Shown here piece after piece: positions 48,488 through 59,321 of a stretch of 64,000 nt of DNA. Each line of letters starts with the position of its first letter. The first letter of the stretch is position 1. Both the position numbers and the translations under genes were made by a program. Below the pieces are notes generated by a model that worked only from the letters and a program-made list of their open reading frames with translations, made no database searches and was not told the origin of the DNA. Source of the stretch: Lamellibrachia columna (lineage: Eukaryota; Annelida; Polychaeta; Sabellida; Siboglinidae); NCBI GenBank assembly GCA_963662155.1, contig OY759267.1:37213778-37277777 (forward strand), given 5' to 3'.

Positions 48488-48720
48488 TGGTGACTTAGCT
48501 GGAGAAATGGAGTTGCCCGAAGAATTTGGTGACATGACCGATATGGCCGGTGACGTTGGAGGTGCACTTACAATGGGACGGAAAGGGTTTGGTAGTTCGG
48601 GAAACTAGCTCGATACGAATGAGGGCAAAGGTCAGAAAAAAAAGAACTGCTTGGTAGACTTCTTAAACTGGGTGGGAAACTCAAGGAACAACACTGGATC
48701 ACAGAGTAATTAGTATTTGA
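48488..48720 (+). pseudogene. Truncated copy of the acidic/basic repeat-protein gene
   Basis: Corresponds to the start of the coding region of the copies at 50086 and 52549. GACTTAGCTGGAGAAATGGA and the following acidic unit are clear. A changed base and frameshift near 48600 produce a stop within GGGAAACTAG, and homology ends near 48715 within the GKLK segment. The start codon and upstream exon are missing. It is a dead fragment that shows the family has been duplicated at least twice. Confidence 0.85.
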
Positions 48721-49670
48721 AATGACTGTTTTTATATGGTCATTTAAGCTTCACTGATTGCATTTCATGGATACCTTTACATGAATTCGTATTTGGTTCT
48801 AACTATAAAAAGTGAAATCAAATCCTCTAAATCCCTCACAGATTTTACTGAGGGCATTATTTCCTAAGGGGTTATGCCCTACGCTCTATGTTGGCCGTGT
48901 TGTTGTAGTACTTGATCAACATACATCTTGGCGCCTCATTTGAGTTACAAATATTTAAATGCAAAACTTGACGTGACTGCATGCAACACTAAGCATTCAT
49001 AACATAAATTTGACCCTACTCTTACACTTAGACGCTTGTCCTTGCTAATTCTGCTAGTAACCGCAGCTAAATCGCCCCAGGGAATTGATAACCACAGCCA
49101 GATATTCATCAGTTGAAATTCAGCGGAATCAGATCCAGGGGTTGACATGTAAATTCTTATCTGGTTGTGTTCAAAATCCATTTAGGTTGACCTATATTCA
49201 CTTCCACATGAGACTTTTTTATTTGTGATAACAGAATCAACTTGCTCTGGTCCGATGTGATTCTGTTAAGTGGAAGCCATTGTATAATCACAATTATGAT
49301 CTGCAAATGTGATTAAGGTGCAGCTGTCTAGATGGTTCTCTGTCTAGATTACCCGATTACGTCGTTTGCTGGTACTTCATGCCTGACCAAATTTCAATGG
49401 CACATAAAAACAGTGAAACGGGACACGTATAAGATATGCATAGAAATGAGAAAGTTGATAGTTTTTATGACTGACCTGTCCTTCAGGTTTATTTGCCCCT
49501 GTTGATTGCCACCGGGGCTCCATGGCTTGGGTATTCTATATGAACGGCTCTACCCTATTGCTGGCATTGTTTGCCAGAACTAATGTTTTCATAAGGTAGG
49601 TTGTTTTTCCTCACTGTTCCCTTTATAAATGGATAAGGCAGACTATATCATGTCCTTCTGCACTACTTTG
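48721..49670. other. No gene recognised
   Basis: No ORF with a motif. It may include the promoter of the downstream repeat-protein copy, but no core promoter element is convincing. Confidence 0.45.
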
Positions 49671-50080
49671 TTTGTTGCTTTTTCTACTGTTCCCTATCGG
49701 CAGCCTTCTCCCTCCACTTTCCTTCCTCCCCTGCCTTTCTCACACCCCTCTTAACGCCGTCTTCCCTTCTTATTTGCGGTACCCCTTTTCCTGCAGCCTC
49801 GTTGTTTCACCGCCTCTGCTCTCTTCAGAGATCAGCCCGCCATCATCGGCACTAAGTGACCTGCCCACATCAGTTGGCTTCTCACTTACTATTCTTCCTT
49901 TTAGGCTGAGCTATACCCCAATATCTTCCCTCAGGTCATGCATCCTCCTTCTATCCACCCTCTTTGCTCCTGTAATTCTCCGCACTCAGTTGTTCTCACA
50001 AACTTGCAGGCTCTGTTGCTGTTGCACTGTCAGTGCCACCATCTCAATACCACACCGAACTTTCATTTATCTGCTTCCAG

Positions 50081-51172
50081 TGGCGATGGCTGCACGAGGC
50101 GCACCGGACATGGCGGGCGACTTAGCTGGAGAAATGGACTTGCCCGAAAAATTTGGTGACATGACCGATATAGCCGGTGACGTTGGAGGGTTTGGCAGTT
50201 TGGGAAAAGAGCTCGATATGAATGAGTGCAAAGGTCAGAAGAAGAAGAAGAAGAATAAAGGACTGTTTGGCAGACTGTTTAAACTGGGTGGGAAACTCAA
50301 GGATATACCAGGGGTTTCGGACTTGGCATTGGATTTGGATGATGAATTGGATTTGCCCGAAGAATTGGGTGAAATGGCCAATATGGCAGGTGACGTTGGA
50401 GATGCACTTAAAATGGGACGGAAAGGGTTTGGTAGTTTGGGAAAAGAGCTCGATGTGATTGAGGGCAAAGGTCAGATGAAGAAGAAAGGACTGTTGGGCA
50501 GACTGTTTAAACTGGGTGGGAAACTCAAGGATATACCAGGGGTTTCGGATTTGGCAGGTGATTTGGCTGCTGATTTGGACTTGCCCGAAGAATTTGGTGA
50601 AATGGCCGATATGGCAGGTGACGCTGGAGGTGCACTTAAAATGGGACGGGAAGGGTTTGGTAGTTTGGGAAATGAGCTGCATATGATCGAACATGAAGAC
50701 ATCACACTGCCAGGACGGAAAACATTTGCGAGTATGGGGACTGGACTGGATGGGATTGAAGGCAAGAAGAAGGAAAAGCTGGGTTTTTTTCGGTAAACTG
50801 TTTAAGTTCGGTGGAATGATCAAGAATATACCAGGCGTGTCGGACCTCGCTGGTGATTTAGCTGAGGAATTGGACTTGCCTGAAGAACTGGGTGAATTTG
50901 CTGGTGACCTTGCTGATGCAGTTGGTGAAATGGGGGATGAAATGCCTGACATTGAAGGCATGCGTGGTGGACTTAAGAAGGCAGGTAAGATGGGTGAGAT
51001 GGAGGATAGGCTGAAGATGCCAAATGGTGCATTTGACACGGGTGGTGGAATTAGCTTGCCTGAAGACATGGGTGATGCCGCCGGGATAATGGACGACGCC
51101 ATGGACATGTCCGGGAAGCTGAAGAAGAGAGGGCTGTTCGTAACTTGCCGCATGATGGGATGACGGAAGCAG
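50081..51172 (+). CDS. Acidic/basic repeat protein, copy 1 (unrecognised family)
   Basis: The exon model runs from the acceptor CTGCTTCCAG (AG 50079-50080) to the donor AAGCAG|GTAAGG; the first ATG is 50086. The reading is open for 236 codons to 50796. It holds two full units of about 75 residues and the start of a third. Each unit has an acidic Met-rich part (DLPEELGEMANMAGDV, KMGRKGFGSLGKEL) and a basic amphipathic part (KKKGLLGRLFKLGGKLKDIP, then GVSDLAGDL). At 50787-50793 a run of seven T (six in copy 2) shifts the frame and ends the ORF. The rest of the homologous sequence continues in the frame of 50693-51163. No known domain is recognised. The lesion could be a pseudogene mutation or a homopolymer sequencing error. 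An upstream signal-peptide exon is possible but was not found. Confidence 0.7.
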
Positions 51173-51310
51173 GTAAGGACTGTCTCTTTTCTTAGTGTCA
51201 ACGTCACTACACTTGTTCGTTGAGTCTTGATATTTCACTCAGTGCCAATTATTTGTTATATAATGAAAAGCGGCTTCTGTTATTTGGCACAAATACTGAC
51301 TTGACAACTG

Positions 51311-51465
51311 TACAGTATGTCAGTCAGTGTGTTCAGGCATTGTATGTCAGGCAGTGTGTTCAGGCATTGTATGTCAGTCAGTGTGTTCAGGCATTGTATG
51401 TCAGTCAGTGTGTTCAGGCATTGTATGTCAGGCAGTGTGTTCAGGCATTGTATGTCTTCCATGCA
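51311..51465. repeat. 27-bp tandem repeat, 5 copies
   Basis: Unit GTATGTCAGGCAGTGTGTTCAGGCATT, downstream of copy 1. The matching place after copy 2 (about 53560) has a single unit. Confidence 0.92.
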
Positions 51466-52276
51466 TAACTTGTCTAGTTTTTCTGTCATAAATTCTGTCT
51501 CCTGCTGTCAGAATCGACCAAATGTTGCATTTCAAACTTCACGCCACAGCACTTGAAGTTCGGATATTGCTAATTGGCTAAACAAATACCATTTTATATT
51601 TTTGCAATAATTTGTCAAATCAGCACTGCTCTTTCTGGTGGTCGTGTTTTCAGTCAACCGGGAGATTTTGTATCTTCATAAAATAGTTATTTGCTAATGA
51701 GAATTTGAAACTCAAATGGCAGATGTTTTGTAATTCGGCAGCGTTTTTCGAGAATTATTTTAACATTGACCATTGAGGCAATAGTTACGATGAAAATGGC
51801 AGTAAAAATGATAGCGAAGAAGATGATTATCTGGTTGAAAATGGTGAGCTTTGTGAACCGCCCCAATGATGAACATACAGATTTCTGCACGATGTTTATA
51901 ATAAGTGTGACATATGTGCTTCAGCCAAATATAGCATACATGACATTTTTACTTCAGTCAAACAAGAAAAACTGAACACGCAGATGTTGATGTTTCACTA
52001 ACCGTCTTTTCGTCCTTCCCTGCCATTCTCGCATCCCTCTTAACGCCGTCTTCCCTTCTTATTTGCAGACTCGCTCTTTCACGGCCTCTGCTCTCTTTGG
52101 TAGTCGCCCGCCTCCATCCGCACCACGTGACCTGCCCACATCAATTACTATTCTTCCTGTTATGCTGAATGACATCCCAATCTCTTCCCTCAGGTCATTC
52201 ATCCTCCTTCTATCCGCCCTCATTTATCCTGTAATTCTCCGTACCTAGATGTTCTCACAAACTTGCAGACTCTGTT

Positions 52277-52534
52277 GCTGTTGCTCTGTCAGTGCCACCG
52301 TCTCAATGTCATATAGGCATGGTCTCAGTACAATCATTTAACTGTTGCTCTGTCAGTGCCACCGTCTCAATGTCACACAGGCATGGTCTTAGTACAATCA
52401 TTTAACTGTTGCTCTGTCAGTGCCACCGTCTCAATGTCATATAGGCATGGTCTCAGTACAATCATTTAACTGTTGCTCTGTCAGTGCCACCGTCTCAATG
52501 TCACATAGGCATGGTCTCAGTACAATCATTTAAC
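52277..52534. repeat. 64-bp tandem repeat, 4 copies, upstream of repeat-protein copy 2
   Basis: Unit begins CTGTTGCTCTGTCAGTGCCA and ends GTACAATCATTTAA. It ends immediately before the acceptor CTGCTTCCAG at 52543. Copy 1 has one diverged unit in this place. Confidence 0.92.
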
Positions 52535-52543
52535 TGCTTCCAG

Positions 52544-53416
52544 TGGCGATGGCTGCACAAGGCGCATCGGACATGGCAGGCTACTTAGCTGGAGAAATGG
52601 ACTTGCCCGAAGAATTGGGTGACATGGCCAATATGGCCGGTGAAGTTGGAGGTGGACTTAACATGGGACGGAAAGGGTTTGGTAGTTTGGGAAATGAGCT
52701 CGATGTGATTGAGGGCAAAGGTCAGACGAAGAAGAAAGGACTGTTTGGCAGACTGTTTAAGCTGGGTGGGAAACTCAAGGATATACCAGGGTTTTCGTAC
52801 TTGGCAGGTGATTTGGCTGCTGATTTGGACTTGCACGAAGAATTGGGTGAAATGGCCGATATGGCAGGTGACGCTGGAGCTGCACTTAAAATAGGACGAG
52901 AAGGGTTTGGTAGTTTGGGAAATGAGCTCCATATAATCGAAGATGAAGACATCACACTGCCAGGACGGAAAACATTTGCGAGTATGGGGACTGGACTGGA
53001 CGGGATTGAAGGCAAGAAGAAGAAAAAGCCGGGTTTTTTCGGTAAACTGTTTAAGTTCGGTGGAATGATCAAGAATATACCAGGCGTGTCGGACCTCGCT
53101 GGTGATTTGGCTGAGGAATTGGACTTGCCTGAAGAACTGGGTGAATTTGCTGGTGACCTTGCTGATGCAGTTGGTGAAATGGGGGATGAAATGCCTGACA
53201 TTGAAGGCATGCGTGGTGGACTTAAGAAGGTGGGTAAGATGGGTAAGATGGCGGGTTAGATGAGTGGTGGAGTGAGCTTGCATGAAGACATGGATGATGC
53301 CGCAGGGATGATGGATGATGCCATGGACATGGCTGAGAAGCTGAAGAAGAAATCGTCGGGCGAGGTTGGAGACAGGGCTGCTCGTAACTTGCCGCATGAT
53401 GGGATGACGGAAGCAG
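52544..53416 (+). CDS. Acidic/basic repeat protein, copy 2 (unrecognised family)
   Basis: From acceptor TAACTGCTTCCAG (AG 52542-52543) to donor AAGCAG|GTAAGG, with ATG 52549. The ORF of 236 codons ends at TAG 53257-53259. There are two acidic/basic units, the second variant: KKKGLFGRLFKLGGKLKDIP and KKKKKPGFFGKLFKFGG, each followed by G(V/F)SxLAGDLA and an acidic helix-like LDLPEELGE stretch. The frame stays open through the site that is shifted in copy 1. After the TAG the same frame continues with MSGGVSLHEDMDDAAG to the donor, so either the stop is a recent mutation or the last part is no longer used. High Met, Asp, Glu, Gly and Lys, no Cys or Trp in the units. Predicted as amphipathic helices; cell location and role unknown. 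Confidence 0.75.
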
Positions 53417-54490
53417 GTAAGGACTGCCTCTTTTCTAAGTCTAAGCTTCACAACAGTTGTTCGTTGAGTGTTGTTATGCAACTCTGTGCCAATTATTTGT
53501 TATATAACGAAAAGCGGCTTCTGTTATTTCGCACAAATAGTGACTTTGACAGTTGTACGCTATGTCAGTCATTGCATGTCTTCCACGCACAACTTGCCTA
53601 GTTTGTCCTGTCACAAAATCTGTCACTTGCTATCAGAATCGACCAAATGTAGCATTTAAAAATTCGCGTCACAGCACTTGAAGTTCGGATATTGCTGATT
53701 GGCTAAACAAACTCCATTTTCATATTTTTACACTAAATTATCAAATCAGTACTGCTCTTTCCGATGGTTGTCAAACGGAAAGTTCTGTATCTTCACAAAA
53801 TAGTTCGTTTCTGGAGAATTTTGAACTCCAAATGGCGGATGTTTGAAATTCGACAGCATTTTTAACAATTATTTTAACACTAACCTTTGAAGCAGTAGTG
53901 AGGATGAAAGTACAAGTGAAGAAGATCATTATGTGTTCGAAAATTATGAGCTTTGTGAACCCAAAACCATGACTTTTGTTTCGCTTTAAGTGAATGCAAG
54001 CGTAAACCACTTTATGAGAAATGCTTGTAGCAATAAAAACATAAGTATGTATAATAACATCATTAGCTAAATTGGCTGCTGCAATACACTGACAATTACA
54101 TGTATGTCACGTAGGTCGGGTTGGTATAAATGATCAATGGATCAATAATTTAGTCATAAGTATGTCTTTGTGGTGGCGTTTGAGCATACAGCACATGTTG
54201 GGTTTTGGACAAAAACGTTAATTGCAGGAGGTCAATCATTGCTGCACGAATATAATTTATTTGACCAAAACATGAAACGAACGCAGATATTAAAGGAGAT
54301 TTAAACTTGTTTATCAAATATATAAATTCATGCTAACACATCAACAAAAAACATCCATTGTTAAATGCACTTGTCAACACAAATGTATCTAATCAGACAC
54401 ATACTACAGTAGGCTCAGCTACTGTACAATGTCGTTAAGTGTACGTGTAATCATACATAATATAAATGCTTTTCCTGAACTGGTTTATAA
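53417..54490. other. Duplicated downstream flank of repeat-protein copy 2
   Basis: 53440-54000 matches 51180-51890 downstream of copy 1 (GCCAATTATTTGTTATATAA, AAAGCGGCTTCTGTTATTT, CACAGCACTTGAAGTTCGGA). The duplicated block thus covers gene plus flanks with a 2463-bp offset at the ATG. No exon was identified after the donor. Confidence 0.7.
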
Positions 54491-54492
54491 TG

Positions 54493-54605
54493 TATGTATG
54501 TATGTATGTATGTATGTATGTATGTATGTATGTATGTATGTATGTATGTATGTATGTACGTATGTACGTATGTACGTATGTACGTATGTACGTATGTACG
54601 TATGT
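54493..54605. repeat. (TATG)n/(TACG)n microsatellite
   Basis: About 65 bp of TATG then alternating TATGTACG steps. Confidence 0.96.
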
Positions 54606-54889
54606 ATCTAACTGTAATACTTCATCCCATAATAATGTATATCTACTGTACTCATTTAGCATGTTGGCTTATTATACGCAACGTGTATATAAATATTCGT
54701 ATACGGAAGCAACTAGGCAGAGATATCGTGTGAAGGCACTCATACGTGTGTACCATTTTACAGCACACATTGAAATAAAGCGATTTTGTCATATATAATG
54801 TATATTGGTATCACTTCGGTGCCGTCAAATGTGTCATCGTCATTTTAGTTTGTCTTAGCATTGTACATTTTTGATCGTGCATCAGTATG

Positions 54890-55340
54890 AGGCGCGGTTC
54901 TCGCAGACAGAACTCGACGGTTCGCGCAGGACTCGACGGTTCGCGCAGGACTCGACCCTTTTGGCCGCTACGGCGCCTCATAGTCGAGTCCTGCGCGAAC
55001 AGTCGAGTCCTGCGCGAACCGTCGAGTTCTGTCTGCGAGAACCGTCGAGTCCTGCGCGAACCGTCGAGTCCTGCGCGAACCGTCGAGTTCTGCGCGACCC
55101 GTCGAGTCCTGCGCGAACCGTCAAGTTCCGTCTGCGAGAACCGTCGAGTCCTGCGCGAACCGTCGAGTTCTGCGCGACCCTTCGAGTCCTGCGCGACCCG
55201 TCGAGTTCTGTCTGCGAGAACGGTCGAGTCCTGCGAGAACGGTCGAGTCCTGCGCGAACCGTCGAGTCCTGCGCGAACCGTCGAGTCCTGCGCGACCCGT
55301 CGAGTCCTGCGCGAACTTTCGAGTCCTGCGCGAACGAGAT
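54890..55340. repeat. GC-rich 19-bp satellite with an internal inversion
   Basis: The unit GTCGAGTCCTGCGCGAACC (variants with TTCTGTCTGCGAG) repeats about 18 times from 54983 on. From 54893 to about 54957 the same unit runs in the opposite orientation (CGACGGTTCGCGCAGGACT). The two halves form a potential long hairpin around about 54970. ORFs of 143-168 codons across it are artefacts of the array. Confidence 0.92.
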
Positions 55341-55539
55341 ACTCTGGTTACCACTGAAAATAGCGTTGCCGTTGTAGGATGTGCAGCGAAGTAATGCCGC
55401 AAAAAGCATAATACAATACAGTATAATATATTACCCAGAGTACAGTGAATGGAAAAAATCCCAAAAATGTGCTAAGAAACTAAATTGATAATTAAAACGA
55501 CAATGCCACGAGACGGATTGCAGAACACAACGAATTCAG

Positions 55540-55612
55540 GGCAAGTCGTGGCTTAACGGTAGAGCGTCCGATTTATGTTTGGAGGTTCGTAGGTTCAATC
55601 CGCGGTGTATCT
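55540..55612 (+). mobile_element. tRNA-like sequence, probable SINE head
   Basis: GTGGCTTAACGGTAGAGCG (A-box region) and GGTTCAATCC (B box) are spaced as in a tRNA. The ends GGGCAAG and GTATCTG do not pair into a clean acceptor stem, so a functional tRNA is unlikely. Confidence 0.45.
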
Positions 55613-55855
55613 GATTTACGTTTTCTCTCGTTTAATGTTATTATTATTTTATCAATTATTATTATTTTATTTAGTCCAATATTCGCTTTCGTTTAATTTC
55701 GCTGACTGACAATGTGTGGTACTAAGTGTGGCTTAGTACCGACTAAACAACTGAACTGGTTATAACGTTAAACAGCAAATAGTATGTGCAGCCGGTCAAC
55801 CTTTTTACACTTTTCTTGCCGACATTGCCGCGTTTTCATTGCCTTTCCGTGCAAT

Positions 55856-55993
55856 ATGGCGTCTAACCATGACCAAATTGGGCAATTATTGGAAGCGGTT
55901 AGTCGCATTGTTAGAAATTCAAGCACCCCAGCAAGTGCGACGGGAGCCCCGCGTCAGCAGAGCCAGAACATGCCCGACGGCGACGCCCGACAG
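55856..55993 (+). CDS. First coding exon of HECT-type gene
   Basis: ATG at 55856 (context AATATGG) opens 46 codons, MASNHDQIGQLLEAVSRIVR then a Ser/Ala/Gln/Pro-rich stretch, to the donor CAG|GTAAGC in phase 0. The seven exons from here to 61772 share one strand and mostly continuous phase. The order (disordered N-terminus, a conserved N-terminal domain, acidic repeats, HECT start) matches the G2E3-like HECT proteins often found in many copies in marine animals. Their HECT domain would transfer ubiquitin from an internal Cys, but that part is not visible here. Confidence 0.7.
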
Positions 55994-56129
55994 GTAAGCA
56001 TTACCCATATGATTTTTGTCCCTTCGGATAATGATATTATATGAAATTTTAATATCATGAATTTGAATATTTTTGTAAGCAAATAGTCAATATTACATTC
56101 TTTCATATTGTAATTTGGTTCTATTGCAG

Positions 56130-56197
56130 ATTGAACTGCGTCAACTGTTCCAGTCAAATCAGAGAAGCCGTCCACAGAGGTGGCCTCGGAGGGCTAG
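56130..56197 (+). CDS. Exon 2 of HECT-type gene
   Basis: Acceptor GTTCTATTGCAG and donor GGCTAG|GTATTA enclose 68 nt, phase 0 to phase 2. It encodes IELRQLFQSNQRSR then PQRWPRRA, a basic linker. Confidence 0.6.
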
Positions 56198-56239
56198 GTA
56201 TTATAATACTACTAATAATAATGTTTTATTTTAGGCAAA

Positions 56240-56244
56240 AGCCC

Positions 56245-56298
<54 letters not shown>

Positions 56299-56337
56299 GT
56301 ATATATATATATATATAAGTACGTGTAAAACAAGTTA

Positions 56338-56397
<60 letters not shown>

Positions 56398-56550
56398 TAA
56401 CTTGTTTTACATGTACTTATATATGTATATATATATATATATATATATTTAAATATACACACATGTCATGTATTAAAAGTATGCAATATTTGCATACTTT
56501 TAATACATGACATGTGTGTGTATATTTAGATATATATATATATATATAAA
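56240..56550. repeat. (AT)n tracts with two nested palindromes (intron)
   Basis: Palindrome 1: AAGTACGTGTAAAACAAGTT at about 56317 and its complement at 56396-56419 (one mismatch), joined by pure AT. Palindrome 2: 56448-56486 and 56490-56529, arms of about 38 bp ending ATGCAA and starting TTGCAT around a 3-base loop. Both lie in the intron between 56197 and 56985. Confidence 0.9.
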
Positions 56551-56984
56551 TATTGACGAGCGAATGCATTCGTTAAAAGATTTTTCATAATTTGTAGCAA
56601 ACATATAATAAGTTTTTCTTTGTTAAAGCTGGACTCTTGATACTTAACATGTTTCATGTTATATAAGTTATTTAAAAATGGATCAAAACCTTGTCAGTGG
56701 CAAATTGTAGAAGTGTGTTTATGAGCTCATTTTATAAATATTGTTTGTAACAAGACTTAGGTTATGAGTCTAAGCTAAAGACCACTATTTGTAAAACAGT
56801 TATCATTTAGCATTGTTAAAGGCTTTGCATTTTTAAATAATTTTTTTCCAATATGTATTACAAACATATAATATTGATCTGTGTTATAGTCACTAAATAA
56901 CTTTATCTTCCATTGACAATGTTATATAATTATAAAATGCATCATTTTATATATTTCATTAAAATATTATCAAACTATTTACAG

Positions 56985-57212
56985 GGCTTTAGGACAACCA
57001 GTAGCCAGAAGTCATGTGGGTACTTTCTACCGAAATGTGTTCCTGTTGCCTGGACCAGATGTAACCACAGTTCCACGCCAGAGCGCAAAAGTGGACCTTG
57101 TGAAAGCGGGGTTCAAGATGGATGGAGTCCATTTCCAAAAGGAATGGACGGGAGCTGAAGTAGTTAGCCACATCAGGCAGTTATTTACGGAAGTTATTCC
57201 CCCTGATGCTGA
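56985..57212 (+). CDS. Exon 3 of HECT-type gene
   Basis: Acceptor CAAACTATTTACAG and donor GA|GTGAGT; 228 nt, phase 2 to phase 2. The translation includes HVGTFYRNVFLLPGPDVTTV and VDLVKAGFKMDGVHFQKEWT, then VVSHIRQLFTEVIPP. This resembles the conserved N-terminal domain that precedes the HECT domain in the G2E3-like group. Confidence 0.8.
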
Positions 57213-57684
57213 GTGAGTTTATTATTTTTTATTAAGTAATTTACATCTTCCCTTGCTAGTATCTTTCAACTCTGTTAGGCTAACAAATATTCCTCCTCCT
57301 CACCATCAACACCAGGTATCATACTTAATGTACAGGTTGACTGATTTGTGGTGTTCTACTGTTATCAACATGGTAGAACTTTGGATATGTTAATGTCTAA
57401 CTATGGTCTTTTATATTTCATATACATTTCTTTTTCTTTTTGGTTGACTGAAATGATCATTATTTTGTATTGTTAAAGGTTTTCAACTAGAATAACCAGA
57501 ACCAGAGGAGTATTCGTAAAGTAAAAAAAGTATAGCATTATATATTGGTGGGATGTGGTTTGGTTGTCACCATGTTTCGCCAAAAAATCAATCACTCCGG
57601 TTACACAGCCTCTGTATTTCTTGGTCAGGTCAGTTTACCGTAGCGTCTCAATATAAACCGCAAATAGTGTTTTATTGGTATTTA

Positions 57685-57832
57685 AAGTTAGATTTTTTTC
57701 CTAGTCTCATTTCAAATAAAATTTGCGAAAACCAAACCTACCTGGTATATGTGCAACTTTTGTATGTAGCTTTTGTGAAATCATCAGACAAACTTTTTAA
57801 TTAGTTAATGCTTGTTCAAACATTAACTGAAG
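57685..57832 (+). repeat. Dispersed repeat shared with 48330-48487
   Basis: Second copy of the repeat next to the truncated repeat-protein fragment; here it is inside the HECT gene intron. Confidence 0.75.
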
Positions 57833-58035
57833 TAAACATGTAAATGCTGAAAAATAATGAATTTTTTCCTTGGTGAAATTGGGTAACTTTGTCATGTGAT
57901 CGGCGAGAGGATGGAGGTCATCTTTAATGGCCAGTAAGAATTTTGCATAGAACTACTCTGTTGGGTATAATATTATTACATATTTGTTATTTCTCCACTG
58001 AATATAAATTTAATATCTTACTAATTTTTTTTCAG

Positions 58036-58180
58036 CGTGGAAATATTGGTATCTGTCCATTTCAACTTGATTCAACCAAGATTGGAGTTGGGTCAGACCT
58101 TGGATGGCGCAATGCTAAACCGCATCTTCAAGGATAAGCCAGTGTACGTGAGACCATCGGTAGAGCTTCGCTCACAAATG
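58036..58180 (+). CDS. Exon 4 of HECT-type gene
   Basis: Acceptor AATTTTTTTTCAG and donor ATG|GTAACT; 145 nt completing the codon from 57212 and ending in phase 0. Encodes VEILVSVHFNLIQPRLELGQ, then LNRIFKDKPVYVRPSVELR. It continues the N-terminal conserved domain. Confidence 0.78.
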
Positions 58181-59321
58181 GTAACTTTTTTGTAGACTTG
58201 TGCTTTAGACTTGAAACTTGTCAAAATTGCTTTCCAGTACTACACTTAACTATTATATGGGCTATTCCATGACGACGTGGACAAAGAAATGATTGTATTA
58301 ATATATATTTGGTGATAACCAATATGCTAAAGTTCATGGATCTACAAACCAAACAGCAATTTAAATTGTTGCAAAAATATACAATCAAATCTTTCATGCA
58401 GCTATGAGCTTACCTAATACCTACATGGTACACACTTTGCAGTGACTTAATATGATATGGTATGGGGTCCTCTCAGCCAAATAGACCTCATTTGAAATGT
58501 AACACGGGTAACTTAAATAGCTCAGTATACATGTATCGACTTTTAGTTGCCAACATTGTGTCAGCCAACAAATAGTTGGCAGCTAACCATCTGCCAACTA
58601 TCGGCCGGCATATTTTTAAGATGCCAGATGACCACTAGAAATGTTGCCAGTAATTTGTATATTCAAAGGTGCTATGACAATCCCTGGAATTTGATGGTTA
58701 CCATATCAAAACAATTCATTGCAAAGCAGTGCCTTTCACCCTGTCAATAGAGTACAAAGTGGAGTCAGTCTCAAATTTGCAAGAATCTAAAATAATGTTA
58801 GGTGATTGATATGTTGTTGAATACAAAGATTTGTTGTTCCCAGAAGTGACTAGCATATTACTATCTGGTATCAGTGATGACCAGTCGGACAACTGGAAGT
58901 GACTAAACCAGAGGAACAGCATTTACTGTAATATATAAAATGGTTAAGGCCTTGGGTAACCTGATTTGGCTAGTAGCCTTAAATGCTTCAAGTTTTCTAC
59001 TGCGTTTTAGAATATAATGAATATAACATTGTTTAATTTATTTACTCATTACCAGGATATGACTTTAATAAATGACCAAGTAAATTTGTATGGACCTCTG
59101 ATAATTTTTCAATGTTTACCACAAACAAATTCAGAGTGGTTTTGTATGTTACTATGAAGCACATTGATGTGGAAGTAGCATTTTTTTGCTCAGTTTGATG
59201 CAAATCAATATTATTTAGTGAGGTGTACAGCCCATATGCTTTATTCCAAAAGGTCTTTAAAATATATACTATGTATTATAATGTAACATATCTGCATGTA
59301 TTTTTGGTTTATGACAACAAG
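58181..59321 (+). other. Intron of HECT-type gene
   Basis: No further exon was found with confidence. Phase 0 at 58180 and the phase required at 59322 do not match directly, so a small exon may be hidden here. A perfect 11-bp hairpin (58572-58582 with 58591-58601, CTGCCAACTAT) is present. Confidence 0.4.

Noticed and set aside
49672..50085. N-terminal extension of repeat-protein copy 1 with a hydrophobic MLLFLLFPIGSLLPPLSF start
   Set aside because: The matching upstream sequence of copy 2 does not keep this frame, and a good splice acceptor sits just before the shared ATG, so the extension is probably untranslated or intronic.
50122..51207. 361-codon antisense ORF over repeat-protein copy 1 (and 298 codons at 52585-53481)
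   Set aside because: A by-product of the sense strand's repetitive codon use; no splice sites, start context or domain support it, and the sense strand has acceptor and donor sites.
54871..55409. Arg/Ser-rich ORFs of 93-168 codons
   Set aside because: Created by the 19-bp satellite; open in both directions.
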